Shown here in pieces: positions 19,760 through 29,344 of a DNA stretch of 64,000 nucleotides. The translations under genes were made by a program, and so were the position numbers. The number at the start of each line of letters is the position of its first letter. The first letter of the stretch is position 1. The notes under the pieces were generated by a model. The model saw nothing but the letters and a program-made list of their open reading frames with translations, was not told the origin of the DNA and did not search any database. The stretch comes from Burkholderia sp. GAS332 (GTDB lineage Bacteria > Pseudomonadota > Gammaproteobacteria > Burkholderiales > Burkholderiaceae), in the NCBI GenBank assembly GCA_900142905.1, contig FSRV01000002.1:496001-560000 (forward strand), written 5' to 3'.

Positions 19760-21694
19760 ATGAAAACAGAACTGGGGTTCTCATCGGGCAGCCACGCGCA
19801 TCGCCGCTCGCTGAGCGGCACGGTACTCGCGGCGGCGCTGTGCGCCGGCCTGGTGGTCGCGCAGAACGGCGTCGCGCAAGGGATCAACGGCATGCCCGCG
19901 CCCGGCAAAGGCGGCGCGAGCGCACCGTTGCCGGTGGGCCAAGGGCCGGTGCCGATGATGATCAGCATGTCGCCGATGCCGTCCGGTCCGGTGGCCGGCG
20001 GCAAGTCGGTCGGCGCCGTGGCATTGAGCGGTCCTAACTGCAGCGGGGAGATTCGCGATGAATCGAGCGTCGCCGTCGCGGTAGGCAAATCGGTGCTTGT
20101 GCCGCTCGCCGAGCCGGCGCGCAACCGCACCCTCGGCAACCCGACCGTCGCGCAAGCTACGCTGGTGTCGCCGCGCACGCTTTACCTCGTCGGCATGACG
20201 GTCGGCACGACCAACATGATCGTGCAGGGACGCAGCGGCCAATGCCAGATCATCGACGTGATCGTCAATATCGACGCTGACGGGCTGCAGAGAACCCTGC
20301 AGCAGCTGTTGCCCGCCGAGCGCGGCATCAGGGTCTCGACCGCCGCCGGCAACCTCGTGCTGGCGGGCCGCGTATCAGGTGCGCAAGCCGCCCAGCAGGC
20401 GATGGAGATTGCGGACGCGTTTGCGGGCGCGCAACCCACCCAGCAGCAGCAAGCGAGCACGGCGAACTTCGGTAACAGCGGTTCGAGCCTGACCCAGCAA
20501 AGTTCGAGCGTCAGTAAGGCTTCCGAAGTGATCAACATGATGACGGTGGATTCGCCCCAGCAGGTGATGCTCGAAGTGAAGGTCGCCGAAGTCTCGAAGA
20601 CCCTGCTCAATCAGCTCGGCGCGGCGGTCAATATCCAGGGCGGCTTCGGCTCATGGACGGGCGCGCTGGTGAGCAGCCTCCTTGCCGGTGTGGGCAACGG
20701 CATTGCGGTCAGCAAGTCGAACAATCTCCCGTTCAATGTCGCGGTCGATGCCCAGAAGACCGACAGCCTCGGCAAGATTCTCGCGGAGCCTAACCTCGTG
20801 ACCCTCAGCGGTCAGGAGGCTTCGTTCCTTGCCGGCGGCAAGGTCTTCATTCCGGTGCCGCAAAGCAACGGGACCGGCGGTTCGACGATCACGCTGCAGG
20901 AAGAAGAGTTCGGCGTAGGCCTCAAGTTCACGCCGACCGTGCTGGCGGGCAGCCGGATCAACCTGAAGGTGGCGCCTGAAGTGTCCGAGCTGTCGCCGAC
21001 CGGGGTCACGGTGAGCGCGACCGGGACCAGCAGCACGGCGATCCTGCCGCTGATCACAACGCGCCGCGCCTCGACCACGGTGCAGATGAACGACGGCGAG
21101 AGCTTTGCGATTGGCGGGCTGATCCAGAACAACATCACCGGGTCGCTCAAGGCAATCCCCGGCCTCGGTGAGGTGCCGGTGCTGGGCGCGCTGTTCCGCA
21201 GCACGTCGTTCCAGCAGGATCGCACGGAACTCGTTTTCATCATCACCGTGCATCTCGTCAAGCCGCTGCCGGCCGATAACTATCCGCTGCCGACCGACAG
21301 TTTCAGGCCGACCTCGGACGCCGCCGTCTATGCGACCGGCAACATGGAAGGCCGTCAGCCTCAACCTGCCGCCCCGGCCTCCGCGACGCCGAACGCACCG
21401 CAGACGCAGCCGTCGGCCCCCGCGCCTGTACCTCCCCCGGCAGCAGGATCGAACACGCCGGCTGCGCTGCCGCCGCGCGATACGCAGGCCGACCGGCCGG
21501 CGCCGGTCGTGATCGGTCCGCCCGACGGTACGACGGTGCCCGTGGCGTCGCCACTGCCGGCCGCCGCAGCGCCCTCCATTACCGGTGCCGGAGTGAGTCC
21601 CGGGGCGGATCCCACTACGGCGAAGCATGCTGCAGCGGGTAGCCAGCAGATGGTCGCCAAAGCGGGCATGACCACTCCGGCAGATGAACATTGA
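19760..21694 (+). CDS. cpaC: Tad secretin RcpA/CpaC
   Basis: The 644-residue outer-membrane secretin has a signal peptide, an N-terminal pilus-formation domain (VAVAVGKSVLVPL, MTVGTTNMIVQG), a BON-like middle part and the secretin domain ending in VPVLGALFRSTSFQQ and ELVFIITVHLVKP. It forms the gated pore through which the Flp pilus leaves the cell. After the secretin domain there is a Pro/Ala-rich tail of roughly 120 residues, which is longer than in many homologues. ATG 19760 follows GGGGG. Confidence 0.94.
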   Translation: MKTELGFSSGSHAHRRSLSGTVLAAALCAGLVVAQNGVAQGINGMPAPGKGGASAPLPVGQGPVPMMISMSPMPSGPVAGGKSVGAVALSGPNCSGEIRDESSVAVAVGKSVLVPLAEPARNRTLGNPTVAQATLVSPRTLYLVGMTVGTTNMIVQGRSGQCQIIDVIVNIDADGLQRTLQQLLPAERGIRVSTAAGNLVLAGRVSGAQAAQQAMEIADAFAGAQPTQQQQASTANFGNSGSSLTQQSSSVSKASEVINMMTVDSPQQVMLEVKVAEVSKTLLNQLGAAVNIQGGFGSWTGALVSSLLAGVGNGIAVSKSNNLPFNVAVDAQKTDSLGKILAEPNLVTLSGQEASFLAGGKVFIPVPQSNGTGGSTITLQEEEFGVGLKFTPTVLAGSRINLKVAPEVSELSPTGVTVSATGTSSTAILPLITTRRASTTVQMNDGESFAIGGLIQNNITGSLKAIPGLGEVPVLGALFRSTSFQQDRTELVFIITVHLVKPLPADNYPLPTDSFRPTSDAAVYATGNMEGRQPQPAAPASATPNAPQTQPSAPAPVPPPAAGSNTPAALPPRDTQADRPAPVVIGPPDGTTVPVASPLPAAAAPSITGAGVSPGADPTTAKHAAAGSQQMVAKAGMTTPADEH

Positions 21695-21714
21695 CGCGTG
21701 GCTAGGGGAATCTC

Positions 21715-22029
21715 ATGAAACTCGAACATCTTGTTTTGACGGGGCGCGCGGCACTCATCTTGACGCTGGGCGCGGCGCTTGGCGGTTGCATGACGAGCAC
21801 GCCGGTGTGGGACGCGCATTTCGGCGAAGCGGCGCGGACCACCAGTCAGATGCAGATCATCGATCCGCAGGCGGCCGAGCATACGCCGTCGACACCGGGC
21901 GTCGACGGCAAGGCGGCCGTGGCGGCGCAGGACACCTACGACAAATCGTTCCAGGCGCCTGTAACCAGCCCGAATGCTTTCGTGATCGGCATCGGCAGTG
22001 GCAGTGGCGGCGGGTCCGGTGGTCAGTGA
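21715..22029 (+). CDS. Small Tad-associated lipoprotein (CpaD-like)
   Basis: The 104-residue protein has a signal peptide ending in the lipobox ALGGC, so it should be lipid-anchored. VWDAHFGEAARTT and GVDGKAAVAAQDTYDKSF resemble the small pilus-assembly lipoproteins found between the secretin and TadZ in Burkholderia Tad loci. The tail is Gly/Ser-rich. It may act as the secretin pilotin. AGGGGAA precedes ATG 21715. Confidence 0.8.
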   Translation: MKLEHLVLTGRAALILTLGAALGGCMTSTPVWDAHFGEAARTTSQMQIIDPQAAEHTPSTPGVDGKAAVAAQDTYDKSFQAPVTSPNAFVIGIGSGSGGGSGGQ

Positions 22030-22139
22030 TCGCCCTGTGTGCGGGAGACCATCATGCCTCGCGCTGAGCTTGCTGGCCTTGCACTCCCGGCTGACGGCAA
22101 CGTCTGTCAGTCACCTTCGTTTGTCCAGTTGAGAACATC

Positions 22140-23348
22140 ATGATCAATGTCCTGGCTCTCTCTGAAGACGGCACGCGGCTCGCGCAGATCGTGCGCCTGA
22201 TCGGCGAATGTGGCGGTTGCCGGACCACCCGGGCGACCGGCAAGCCGTCGCGGCTCAGCGAACGGGGGGATAGTCTCGATGCATTCGAAGTCCTGATCGT
22301 CGACGCTGCGTCGCTCAATGACGCCGAGCTCGCCGTCGTCGAAACGCTCCACCACGCCCACGCGCGGCTTACATGCATCCTCGTGATTCCCGATGCGTCG
22401 TCGCAGACCTTGATCGCGGCGATGCGCGCGGGCTTTCGCGATGTACTCAGCTGGCCGATCGATCCGCGACCGCTAGGCGAAGCACTGCGGCGCGCGCAGG
22501 CCCAGTGCCTGCCGGGCAACGCGCACGAGACCCAGATCCTGTCCTTTATGTCGTGCAAGGGCGGAGCGGGAACCAGCTTTATCGCCAGCAACGTCGCGCA
22601 CGCGATGGCGAGCTTCGCACAAAAGCGGGTCTTGCTGATCGACCTCAACCAGCAGTTCGCGGACGCGGCCTTCCTCGTGTCCGACGAGACGCCGCCATCG
22701 ACGTTGCCGCAGATCTGTTCGCAGATCGAGCGCATGGATCTCGCGTTCTTCGACGCGAGCCTCGTGCACGTCAGCGACAACTTTCACATCCTGGCCGGCG
22801 CGGGTGATCCGATCAAGGCGGCCGAGGTCAAGGAAGACCGCCTCGAATGGATTCTGGGCGTGGCCGTGCCGCGTTACGACTTCGTGCTCTTCGATCTCGG
22901 CCAGACCATCAATCAACTGTCGATGCTGGCGCTCGACAGCAGCGACCAGATCCATATCGTGCTGCAAGCGAGCATGCCGCATGTGCGGGCCGGCCGCAGG
23001 CTGCAGGAAATTCTTGGCTCGCTCGGTTACGCGTCCGACCAGATGCGGCTGGTGCTGAACCGTTACACGCGCCATGCCGAACGCGCCCGGGCGGCCCTCG
23101 AGCAGGTGTTGGGCATGCGGGCCTGGCAGGTCATTCCGGAGGACCCGGTCGTCGTGTCCGACGCCATGAACCAGGGACTGCCGATATCGGCGACAGCGCG
23201 TCACAGCGGTGTATCGCGCAGCTTGCAGACGCTCGCTGAAAACATCGTCAACGGCGCATCGACCTCGGGGCAGGAACGTGCCAGGCGCACGTCCGTGTTC
23301 TCACGGCTGCTCGGCCGTCAGGCGCCGCCGAAACTTGAAATGATGTAA
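22140..23348 (+). CDS. cpaE: Pilus assembly ATPase-like protein TadZ/CpaE
   Basis: The 402-residue protein has an N-terminal atypical receiver domain (residues about 1-120, with FEVLIVDAAS at the position of the phospho-acceptor strand) and a C-terminal MinD/ParA-like domain. The P-loop reads CKGGAGTS near residue 140, lacking the usual second Lys of KGGxGKT. TadZ/CpaE localises the Tad machine at the pole. The gene lies between the lipoprotein and tadA. Confidence 0.92.
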   Translation: MINVLALSEDGTRLAQIVRLIGECGGCRTTRATGKPSRLSERGDSLDAFEVLIVDAASLNDAELAVVETLHHAHARLTCILVIPDASSQTLIAAMRAGFRDVLSWPIDPRPLGEALRRAQAQCLPGNAHETQILSFMSCKGGAGTSFIASNVAHAMASFAQKRVLLIDLNQQFADAAFLVSDETPPSTLPQICSQIERMDLAFFDASLVHVSDNFHILAGAGDPIKAAEVKEDRLEWILGVAVPRYDFVLFDLGQTINQLSMLALDSSDQIHIVLQASMPHVRAGRRLQEILGSLGYASDQMRLVLNRYTRHAERARAALEQVLGMRAWQVIPEDPVVVSDAMNQGLPISATARHSGVSRSLQTLAENIVNGASTSGQERARRTSVFSRLLGRQAPPKLEMM

Positions 23349-23365
23349 GGCCAAAGGGGACCATC

Positions 23366-24733
23366 ATGTCGCTTCGTGACCAGATTTCCGCGCAACGCAT
23401 CCAGCCCTTGGGCGAGTCTTCGGACCCGGCAAATCCACAGGGCAGCATGATGCGCGCCGCGTACCAGAAACTGAAGCGCGAGATTCATCAGGCCGTGCTC
23501 GACCGCGTCGAGCTGGAGCGCCTTTCGCGGTTGCCCCCTGAGCAGGTCCGGCAGGAAATCGCCGCGCTCATCGGGCGGATTCTCGAGGATCAAAAAGCAC
23601 CGGCGAACGATCTCGAACGCAAACAGCTCGTCATCGACGTGCATGACGAGATGTTCGGTTTCGGACCGTTGGAGGTGCTGTTGCGCGACCCTACCGTGTC
23701 CGACATTCTGGTGAATACGTACCGCCATACCTACGTCGAGCGAAGAGGGCGTCTTGAAGCCACCGACGTGACGTTCTATGACGACGCACATCTGATGAAG
23801 GTGATCGAGAAAATCGTCTCCGGTGTCGGACGGCATATCGACGAATCGAGCCCCATGGTCGATGCGCGTCTTCCAGACGGCTCGCGCGTGAACGCGATCA
23901 TCCGGCCGTGCGCTGTCGACGGCCCGCTGTTGTCGATACGGCGTTTCGCCGCCAATCCGCTGCAGGTGTCCGACCTCGTCGAACTGCAAAGCCTGACGCC
24001 GCCGATGGCGGAAGTGCTCGATGCGTTAGCGCGCGCCAAGGTGAACATTCTGGTGTCGGGTGGCACCGGCAGCGGCAAGACCACGCTGCTGAACGTGCTG
24101 TCGGGCTTCATTCCCGGCGATGAACGCATTGTCACGATCGAAGATGCCGCCGAACTGCAACTGCGCCAGGAGCATGTGCTGAGACTGGAGACGCGTTCGC
24201 CGAACATCGAAGGGCGCGGCGAGATTACGCAGCGCACGCTGGTGCGCAATGCGCTGCGGATGCGTCCAGATCGCATCATTCTCGGCGAAGTGCGTGGGGC
24301 GGAAGCGCTCGACATGCTCAACGCGATGAACACCGGACACGAAGGATCGCTCTCGACGATCCACGCTAACACGCCGCGCGACGCGCTGACTCGCCTTGAG
24401 AACATGATCAGCATGGGCGGGCTTTCGTTGCCGACCAAAACCATGCGTCAGCAGATTGCCTCGGCGATCTCGGTGGTCGTGCAGGCCGTGAGACTGACCG
24501 ACGGCCGGCGCAAAATCATCAGCATTACTGAGTTGACCGGCATGGAAGGCGACATGATCAACATGCAGGAAATCTTCGTGTTCAAGCGATCCGGCGTCGA
24601 TTCGAAGGGCAGCGTTCGCGGGCATTTCTGTGCGACCGGAGTACGGCCGAAATTCGCTGAGCGGCTGCAGGCATTCGGCGTTGCGCCGTCGGAGCAGATC
24701 TACGACCCCGCGCGACGCTTCGAAACGACATGA
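23366..24733 (+). CDS. cpaF: Tad secretion ATPase TadA/CpaF
   Basis: The 455-residue hexameric ATPase powers Flp assembly. It has the CpaF N-terminal all-alpha domain, [19 protein letters not shown], Walker [10 protein letters not shown] near residue 232, the Asp box [14 protein letters not shown], Walker [14 protein letters not shown] and [22 protein letters not shown] precedes ATG 23366, which is 17 bp after the tadZ stop. The product is cytoplasmic and contacts TadB and TadC. Confidence 0.96.
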   Translation: MSLRDQISAQRIQPLGESSDPANPQGSMMRAAYQKLKREIHQAVLDRVELERLSRLPPEQVRQEIAALIGRILEDQKAPANDLERKQLVIDVHDEMFGFGPLEVLLRDPTVSDILVNTYRHTYVERRGRLEATDVTFYDDAHLMKVIEKIVSGVGRHIDESSPMVDARLPDGSRVNAIIRPCAVDGPLLSIRRFAANPLQVSDLVELQSLTPPMAEVLDALARAKVNILVSGGTGSGKTTLLNVLSGFIPGDERIVTIEDAAELQLRQEHVLRLETRSPNIEGRGEITQRTLVRNALRMRPDRIILGEVRGAEALDMLNAMNTGHEGSLSTIHANTPRDALTRLENMISMGGLSLPTKTMRQQIASAISVVVQAVRLTDGRRKIISITELTGMEGDMINMQEIFVFKRSGVDSKGSVRGHFCATGVRPKFAERLQAFGVAPSEQIYDPARRFETT

Positions 24734-24785
24734 CGTACATGGCTTTGGCGCGTAGCCCGATCGCCCGGTGTTTCAGGAGACTCGC

Positions 24786-25763
24786 ATGACCCCGATTTTT
24801 TATGCGTCGATCATTCTGTTGTTCGTCGCCGTGGCGCTGGCGATGGAAGGCGCCTACGAATACTGGAACAGCCGGCATGGGCCGGTTGCGCGCCGGGTCG
24901 ATTCGCGGATTCGCGCCGTGTCCGCCGGCGGACAGGTCAGCAAGGAACGGCTCTCGATTCTTAAGACCCGCATGTTGGCCGGCTCGTCGCTGCCCGCGAG
25001 GCTCCTGCTGCGTGTGCCGCGCGTGCATGCCATCGATCTGTTTCTGCAACAGTCGGGCCTGACATGGACAGTCGCGCGACTCATGGGAACCTGTGCCGTA
25101 TTGCCGTTACTCGTGCTGCTCGCGGGCACGCTGTTCGCGGTGCCGCTGCTCTTCATGGCAATTGGCGCCGCGCTCTCCACCATGCTACCGGTCCTGTATG
25201 TGCAGCGCCGGCGCAACAAGCGTATTCGCCTGCTCGAGCGGCAACTCCCGGACGTCTGCGACATGCTGGCCCGCGCGTTGCGCTCGGGGCATGCCTTCAC
25301 CGGCGCGATCGACATGGTGAGCACCGAGTTCTCGGAGCCGATGAGCGGTGAGTTTCGCATTACGTTCGACGAGATCAACTACGGCGTCTCGATCAGCGAA
25401 GCCTTGACGAACCTGGCCACGCGTGTGCCGATCCGCGATCTGCGCTATTTCGTGATTGCGGTGGTGATTCAGCGCGAGACGGGCGGCAACCTCTCGGAGG
25501 TGCTGGACGGCATCGCCGCGCTGATTCGCGAGCGATTCAAGCTGTTCGACAAGGTTCGCGTCCTTTCCGCTGAAGGCAAGATGTCCGCCTGGATACTTGG
25601 ATTGCTGCCGTTCGGCACTGGGGCACTGATGATGCTGGGCAACCCGGGCTTTCTCGATGTGCTGTGGCAAGACCAGACTGGGATAAAAATGCTCGGAACG
25701 GTGCTCGTATCCATGGTGTTCGGGGCGTTCTGGATGCGGCGCATCGTCAAGATCCGGGTTTAA
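24786..25763 (+). CDS. tadB: Tad inner-membrane platform protein TadB
   Basis: The 325-residue protein has N-terminal membrane helices, then the T2SS-F domain (QLPDVCDMLARALRSGHAF, ETGGNLSEVLDGIA, RVLSAEGKMSAWIL) and C-terminal helices. It is half of the TadB/TadC platform that couples the TadA ATPase to pilin extraction. ATG 24786 follows AGGAGA with good spacing and is preferred over 24768. Confidence 0.94.
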   Translation: MTPIFYASIILLFVAVALAMEGAYEYWNSRHGPVARRVDSRIRAVSAGGQVSKERLSILKTRMLAGSSLPARLLLRVPRVHAIDLFLQQSGLTWTVARLMGTCAVLPLLVLLAGTLFAVPLLFMAIGAALSTMLPVLYVQRRRNKRIRLLERQLPDVCDMLARALRSGHAFTGAIDMVSTEFSEPMSGEFRITFDEINYGVSISEALTNLATRVPIRDLRYFVIAVVIQRETGGNLSEVLDGIAALIRERFKLFDKVRVLSAEGKMSAWILGLLPFGTGALMMLGNPGFLDVLWQDQTGIKMLGTVLVSMVFGAFWMRRIVKIRV

Positions 25764-25811
25764 GGCCGCCGGTTCGCCATAGAGCGCCCGAAACGTTATC
25801 GAGGAGGAGTC

Positions 25812-26783
25812 ATGCAGACGCTCAACACCACACAGGTTCTGTGGCTGATCGGTGTATTCGCCGTTGTGTTCGCCACCGCATTCGGCGTGATGCATGTTTT
25901 CGCGCCACGCGACCTGCGGCGCCGGATCGAGCAGGCAGGCGGCACGAATATCGCCTTCGGGGCCGACAAGGCCTCGGAATTGCCGGAGGTCTCCTGGTTT
26001 GAAAAGCTCGCGGAGATCTCCCAGCCCATTTCGAAATATTCTGTTCCCAAGGAAGGCTGGGAGAATTCCGCGCTGCGCCTGCATCTGATGAACGCCGGCT
26101 GGCGTTCGCCCGGTGCTGCCCCGATCTATTTCGCCGCCAAGACTGCATTGGCGATCGTATTGCCGCTGCTGGCGATGTTCGGGCTGATCAGCCTGTCCAT
26201 CGCACTGACGACCTATGAGCGCCTGGTTGTCCTGACCTTACTCGGTGCGATCGGGTTCTATCTGCCTAATGTGGTGCTCACAAGACGCATTGCCTGGCGC
26301 AAGCGCGTGCTGATCGAAGACTTTCCCGACACGCTCGATATGCTGACCGTCTGCGTCGAGGCGGGGCTGGGTCTGGACGCCTCGCTCATGAAGGTGGGCG
26401 ACGAAATCAGGATGCGCAGTCCGGTGGTGGCGAGCGAACTCGACCTGATGCTGCTGGAAATGCGTTCCGGTTTCTCCAAAGAAAAAGCGCTGCGCAATTT
26501 TTCGCTCCGCACGGGTGTGGAAGATATTGATTCGTTCAGTGCGATGCTGATTCAGGCGGAACGCTTTGGCACGAGCGTCGGTGCCTCGTTGCGCGTGCTG
26601 TCCGACACGCTGCGCACGCGGCGGCGGATGCGTGCAGAGGAAAAGGCCGCCAAGATCGCGCTGAAACTGCTGTTTCCCCTCATTTTCTGCATCTTTCCGG
26701 CGCTCCTCGTGGTGTTGATGGGGCCGGCCATGATTCATATCTACCGTGTTCTGCTCCCGAGCATGACGGGCTCGGGCGGATGA
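25812..26783 (+). CDS. tadC: Tad inner-membrane platform protein TadC
   Basis: The 323-residue partner of TadB carries the T2SS-F domain (DFPDTLDMLTVCVEAGLGLD, ERFGTSVGASLRVLSDTLR and MRAEEKAAKIALKLLFPL). Membrane segments lie near residues 10-30, 105-145 and at the C-terminus. GAGGAGG precedes ATG 25812. The spacing of 48 bp from tadB and shared direction support one operon. Confidence 0.94.
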   Translation: MQTLNTTQVLWLIGVFAVVFATAFGVMHVFAPRDLRRRIEQAGGTNIAFGADKASELPEVSWFEKLAEISQPISKYSVPKEGWENSALRLHLMNAGWRSPGAAPIYFAAKTALAIVLPLLAMFGLISLSIALTTYERLVVLTLLGAIGFYLPNVVLTRRIAWRKRVLIEDFPDTLDMLTVCVEAGLGLDASLMKVGDEIRMRSPVVASELDLMLLEMRSGFSKEKALRNFSLRTGVEDIDSFSAMLIQAERFGTSVGASLRVLSDTLRTRRRMRAEEKAAKIALKLLFPLIFCIFPALLVVLMGPAMIHIYRVLLPSMTGSGG

Positions 26784-26873
26784 CGGCGGCGCGTTGGGGA
26801 CCTTCCGGGGCGCTAAAACAAGCGTCTCGCACTTAGGGTCTTGTACGCGTTCATCGACGATTGGGGAGGGCAT

Positions 26874-27326
26874 ATGAAACGGAAAAATCAACGGGGCGCG
26901 GCAGCCGTGGAGTTTGCCCTTGTGCTGCCGGTTCTGCTTGCCTTGTTGTTCGGCACCGTGCAATTCGGCTGGTTGATGAACAACTATCTGGCGCTGACGA
27001 ATGCAGCGTCGCTGGGTGCTCACCAGCTTGCCTCGGAACGTGGCTATACCACGCCCTATACCGACACGCAGCAGTCCATTCTGGCGGCGACGTCGGCCTT
27101 GAAGAGCGCGTTGACCATCACCATGAGCGTCGGCGGCACGACGTGTACCAGCGATAGTACGTGCGCAACCGCGCTGGGGACTTCCACGACGGCACCGGCG
27201 GCCGGAACGGAGGCGAAAGTGTCGCTCGGTTACTCGTTTACGCCGCTATTCAACGGCGCTTTATACAGTCTCAAGTCGATCATGCCGACCAGCTTGAGCG
27301 CGAACATGTCCGAGCTTGTGCAATGA
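26874..27326 (+). CDS. tadE: TadE-family pseudopilin, copy 1
   Basis: The 150-residue protein has the TadE signature: RGAAAVEFALVLPVLLALLFGTVQFGW (read in parts), a leader ending in Gly with Glu at +5 of the mature form, then a hydrophobic helix. TadE-like pseudopilins are cut by TadV and help to start pili. A Cys pair (TCTSDSTC) lies in the C-terminal half. ATG 26874 follows GGGGAGGG. Confidence 0.9.
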   Translation: MKRKNQRGAAAVEFALVLPVLLALLFGTVQFGWLMNNYLALTNAASLGAHQLASERGYTTPYTDTQQSILAATSALKSALTITMSVGGTTCTSDSTCATALGTSTTAPAAGTEAKVSLGYSFTPLFNGALYSLKSIMPTSLSANMSELVQ

Positions 27327-27418
27327 ATCCCTGCAAACATTTTCGCCGGCAACGCGCCGGTTTCGTCGGCAACCGCTGCGTCGGCAGCCGCTGCGATCTG
27401 ATGAGTGGGGAGGCGGCC

Positions 27419-27874
27419 ATGAGGCTGAAGAAACAGAAAGGCGTGGCGGCGGTTGAGTTTGCGCTTCTCGTCCCGGTGCTGCTCGTCATCGCGCTTGGCC
27501 TTGCGCAGTTCGGCTGGCTGCTCAGCAATTACGTGATGGTCGCCAACGCCGCCTCGGCGGGTGCACGCTATTTTGCGTCGCAGCGCGGCACAACGGCGCC
27601 CCTTACCGGTACGCAAACTCAGGTGCAAACGTCGGCGGCGGTGCTCAATACCGGCAACCTGTCCATCACGGCGTCGGTCAATGGAGGCAACTGCACGAGC
27701 GATACAGCTTGCGCGGCGGATCTGACCAGTGCCGCCAGCGGCTCAGCGGTAGCAACCGCGGCGGTGACCGTTACCTATAGCAGTTTTTCGCCCCTGTTCA
27801 AGGGGGCTTTTGATGGTCTCTATTCGATGATGCCATCCGCGCTCAATGCCACCGCAGTAGAGCGAGTGCAATAG
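27419..27874 (+). CDS. TadE-family pseudopilin, copy 2
   Basis: This 151-residue paralogue of the preceding gene has KGVAAVEFALLVPVLLVIA with the same Gly cleavage point and Glu +5. It also has the Cys pair (NCTSDTAC) and a similar end (PLFKGAFDGLYSMMP versus PLFNGALYSLKSIMP). The two probably arose by tandem duplication; here copy 2 may take the TadF role. ATG 27419 follows GGGGAGG; an ATG at 27401 in frame is less well placed. Confidence 0.9.
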   Translation: MRLKKQKGVAAVEFALLVPVLLVIALGLAQFGWLLSNYVMVANAASAGARYFASQRGTTAPLTGTQTQVQTSAAVLNTGNLSITASVNGGNCTSDTACAADLTSAASGSAVATAAVTVTYSSFSPLFKGAFDGLYSMMPSALNATAVERVQ

Positions 27875-27926
27875 AACGATAGAGCGGCAGGACGATCGGT
27901 TCAACAGTTTGAGAGGGCGTGAAATC

Positions 27927-29243
27927 ATGAGAAAAGACCTTAGGCTTCGTGGCGCGCCAGCACGCCAGCGCGGCGCTGTCTCCGTTGTGGTGGCGCTTTC
28001 TCTGGTCGTCCTTATGGGGTTTGCAGCGCTTGCCGTCGATTACGGCTATCTGGCGTACAGTCAAAGGCGCTTGCAGAGTGCCACGGATGCAGCGGCATTG
28101 GCCGGTGCCGTGGATCTCTGGACCAAAACATGGGCTACCGCCGCCAGCGACGCACAAGCGTTCACGGCGGGGCAAGGCAACACCATGCCAGGGGGCGTCA
28201 ACCCGGCGACCGCCACGGTCACCGGCATGACGTTGTCCAGCGTCACGTTGCCGTACAAACAGGCGGTATCGGGATACAACGGCATCAAGGTGACGCAGCA
28301 AGCGACGGTGCCGCTTTTCTTCGCCAAGGCCTTCGGCATGACTTCGCAAACGATCAGTGCAACTTCGGAGGCGGGCGCGGGGGGCGGGGCGGAGCCCGCG
28401 CTCTATAACGTGATGATCATCCTCGACACCACGAGATCGATGAGCACCACCACCGACAGTAACTGCCTGAATTCAAAGGGCGTGGCGCAGACGAGATTGC
28501 AGTGCGCCCAGGCGGGTGCATTGAAGTTGCTGACCGGCTTGACCAATGCGGGGGATAAGGTTGGCTTGATGGCCTTTCCGCCGCAAACATCGTCAACCTA
28601 CAATTTCTCGTGCTCAGGGAGTTCGCCGACCATTGCCAGCAGTTATTCGGCATCGGGTGCTAGCTATCAGATCGCTTCAGCGAGTTCGGGCTATCTTGGC
28701 AGTAACCAGCAAGCGAATACCAGTTCCGCAATCGTACAGGCACTGGGTGGCGGCAGTTGCGGCGGTATGCCGGCGCCTGGCGGGTTGGGCACGTTTTACG
28801 CGCAGGCGATTACGGCGGCGCAAACTTCTCTCGCTGCCACTGCTTCAACCGAGAGTCCACCCGGGCAGAACGTGATCATCCTGCTGAGCGACGGTATCGC
28901 GACATCCACGACGAGCCAGTTGGGCAGTACCTATAGCAGTACCTATGGAAGCGAGTGCCAGGCGGCCATCACTGCAGCGGCTAACATCAAGAACAACACG
29001 GGCACCTTGATTTACACTGTTGCCTATCTCGGTGGCGAGGCCGCGTCGGCGCCGAGTTGTGGTGACGGCAATGACAAACTCACTGCCTGCAATACGATGG
29101 CATCGATCGCGACGAACTCGTCGTATTTCTATTCCGATACCTGTGCGAATGCCGCCGGTGGAACCAACAGCCTGAATACCCTGTTCGGGCAAATCGCATA
29201 CAGCCTGACGAAGCCGCGGCTGATACCGCTGAGTGCATCGTAA
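27927..29243 (+). CDS. tadG: TadG-like pilus protein with von Willebrand factor A domain
   Basis: The 438-residue protein starts with the TadG N-terminal segment (RQRGAVSVVVALSLVVLMG, then LQSATDAAALAGA), which is pseudopilin-like but lacks Glu +5. A VWA domain follows, with the metal-site motif DTTRSMS near residue 166 and LLSDGIATST. The domain suggests an adhesive or anchoring role at the pilus base. Several Cys residues are scattered through the VWA region. It ends the tad cluster and converges with a gntR gene. Confidence 0.9.
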   Translation: MRKDLRLRGAPARQRGAVSVVVALSLVVLMGFAALAVDYGYLAYSQRRLQSATDAAALAGAVDLWTKTWATAASDAQAFTAGQGNTMPGGVNPATATVTGMTLSSVTLPYKQAVSGYNGIKVTQQATVPLFFAKAFGMTSQTISATSEAGAGGGAEPALYNVMIILDTTRSMSTTTDSNCLNSKGVAQTRLQCAQAGALKLLTGLTNAGDKVGLMAFPPQTSSTYNFSCSGSSPTIASSYSASGASYQIASASSGYLGSNQQANTSSAIVQALGGGSCGGMPAPGGLGTFYAQAITAAQTSLAATASTESPPGQNVIILLSDGIATSTTSQLGSTYSSTYGSECQAAITAAANIKNNTGTLIYTVAYLGGEAASAPSCGDGNDKLTACNTMASIATNSSYFYSDTCANAAGGTNSLNTLFGQIAYSLTKPRLIPLSAS

Positions 29244-29344
29244 GGCGTTGGGGCAAAGGTAGACGTTTTAAGGCTGATTGGCCGGGATGGCCTGGATGGC
29301 ATGGTCAGTTTCGCGGCGGCGGGGCGTCGCGAAGCTCGACTCAT

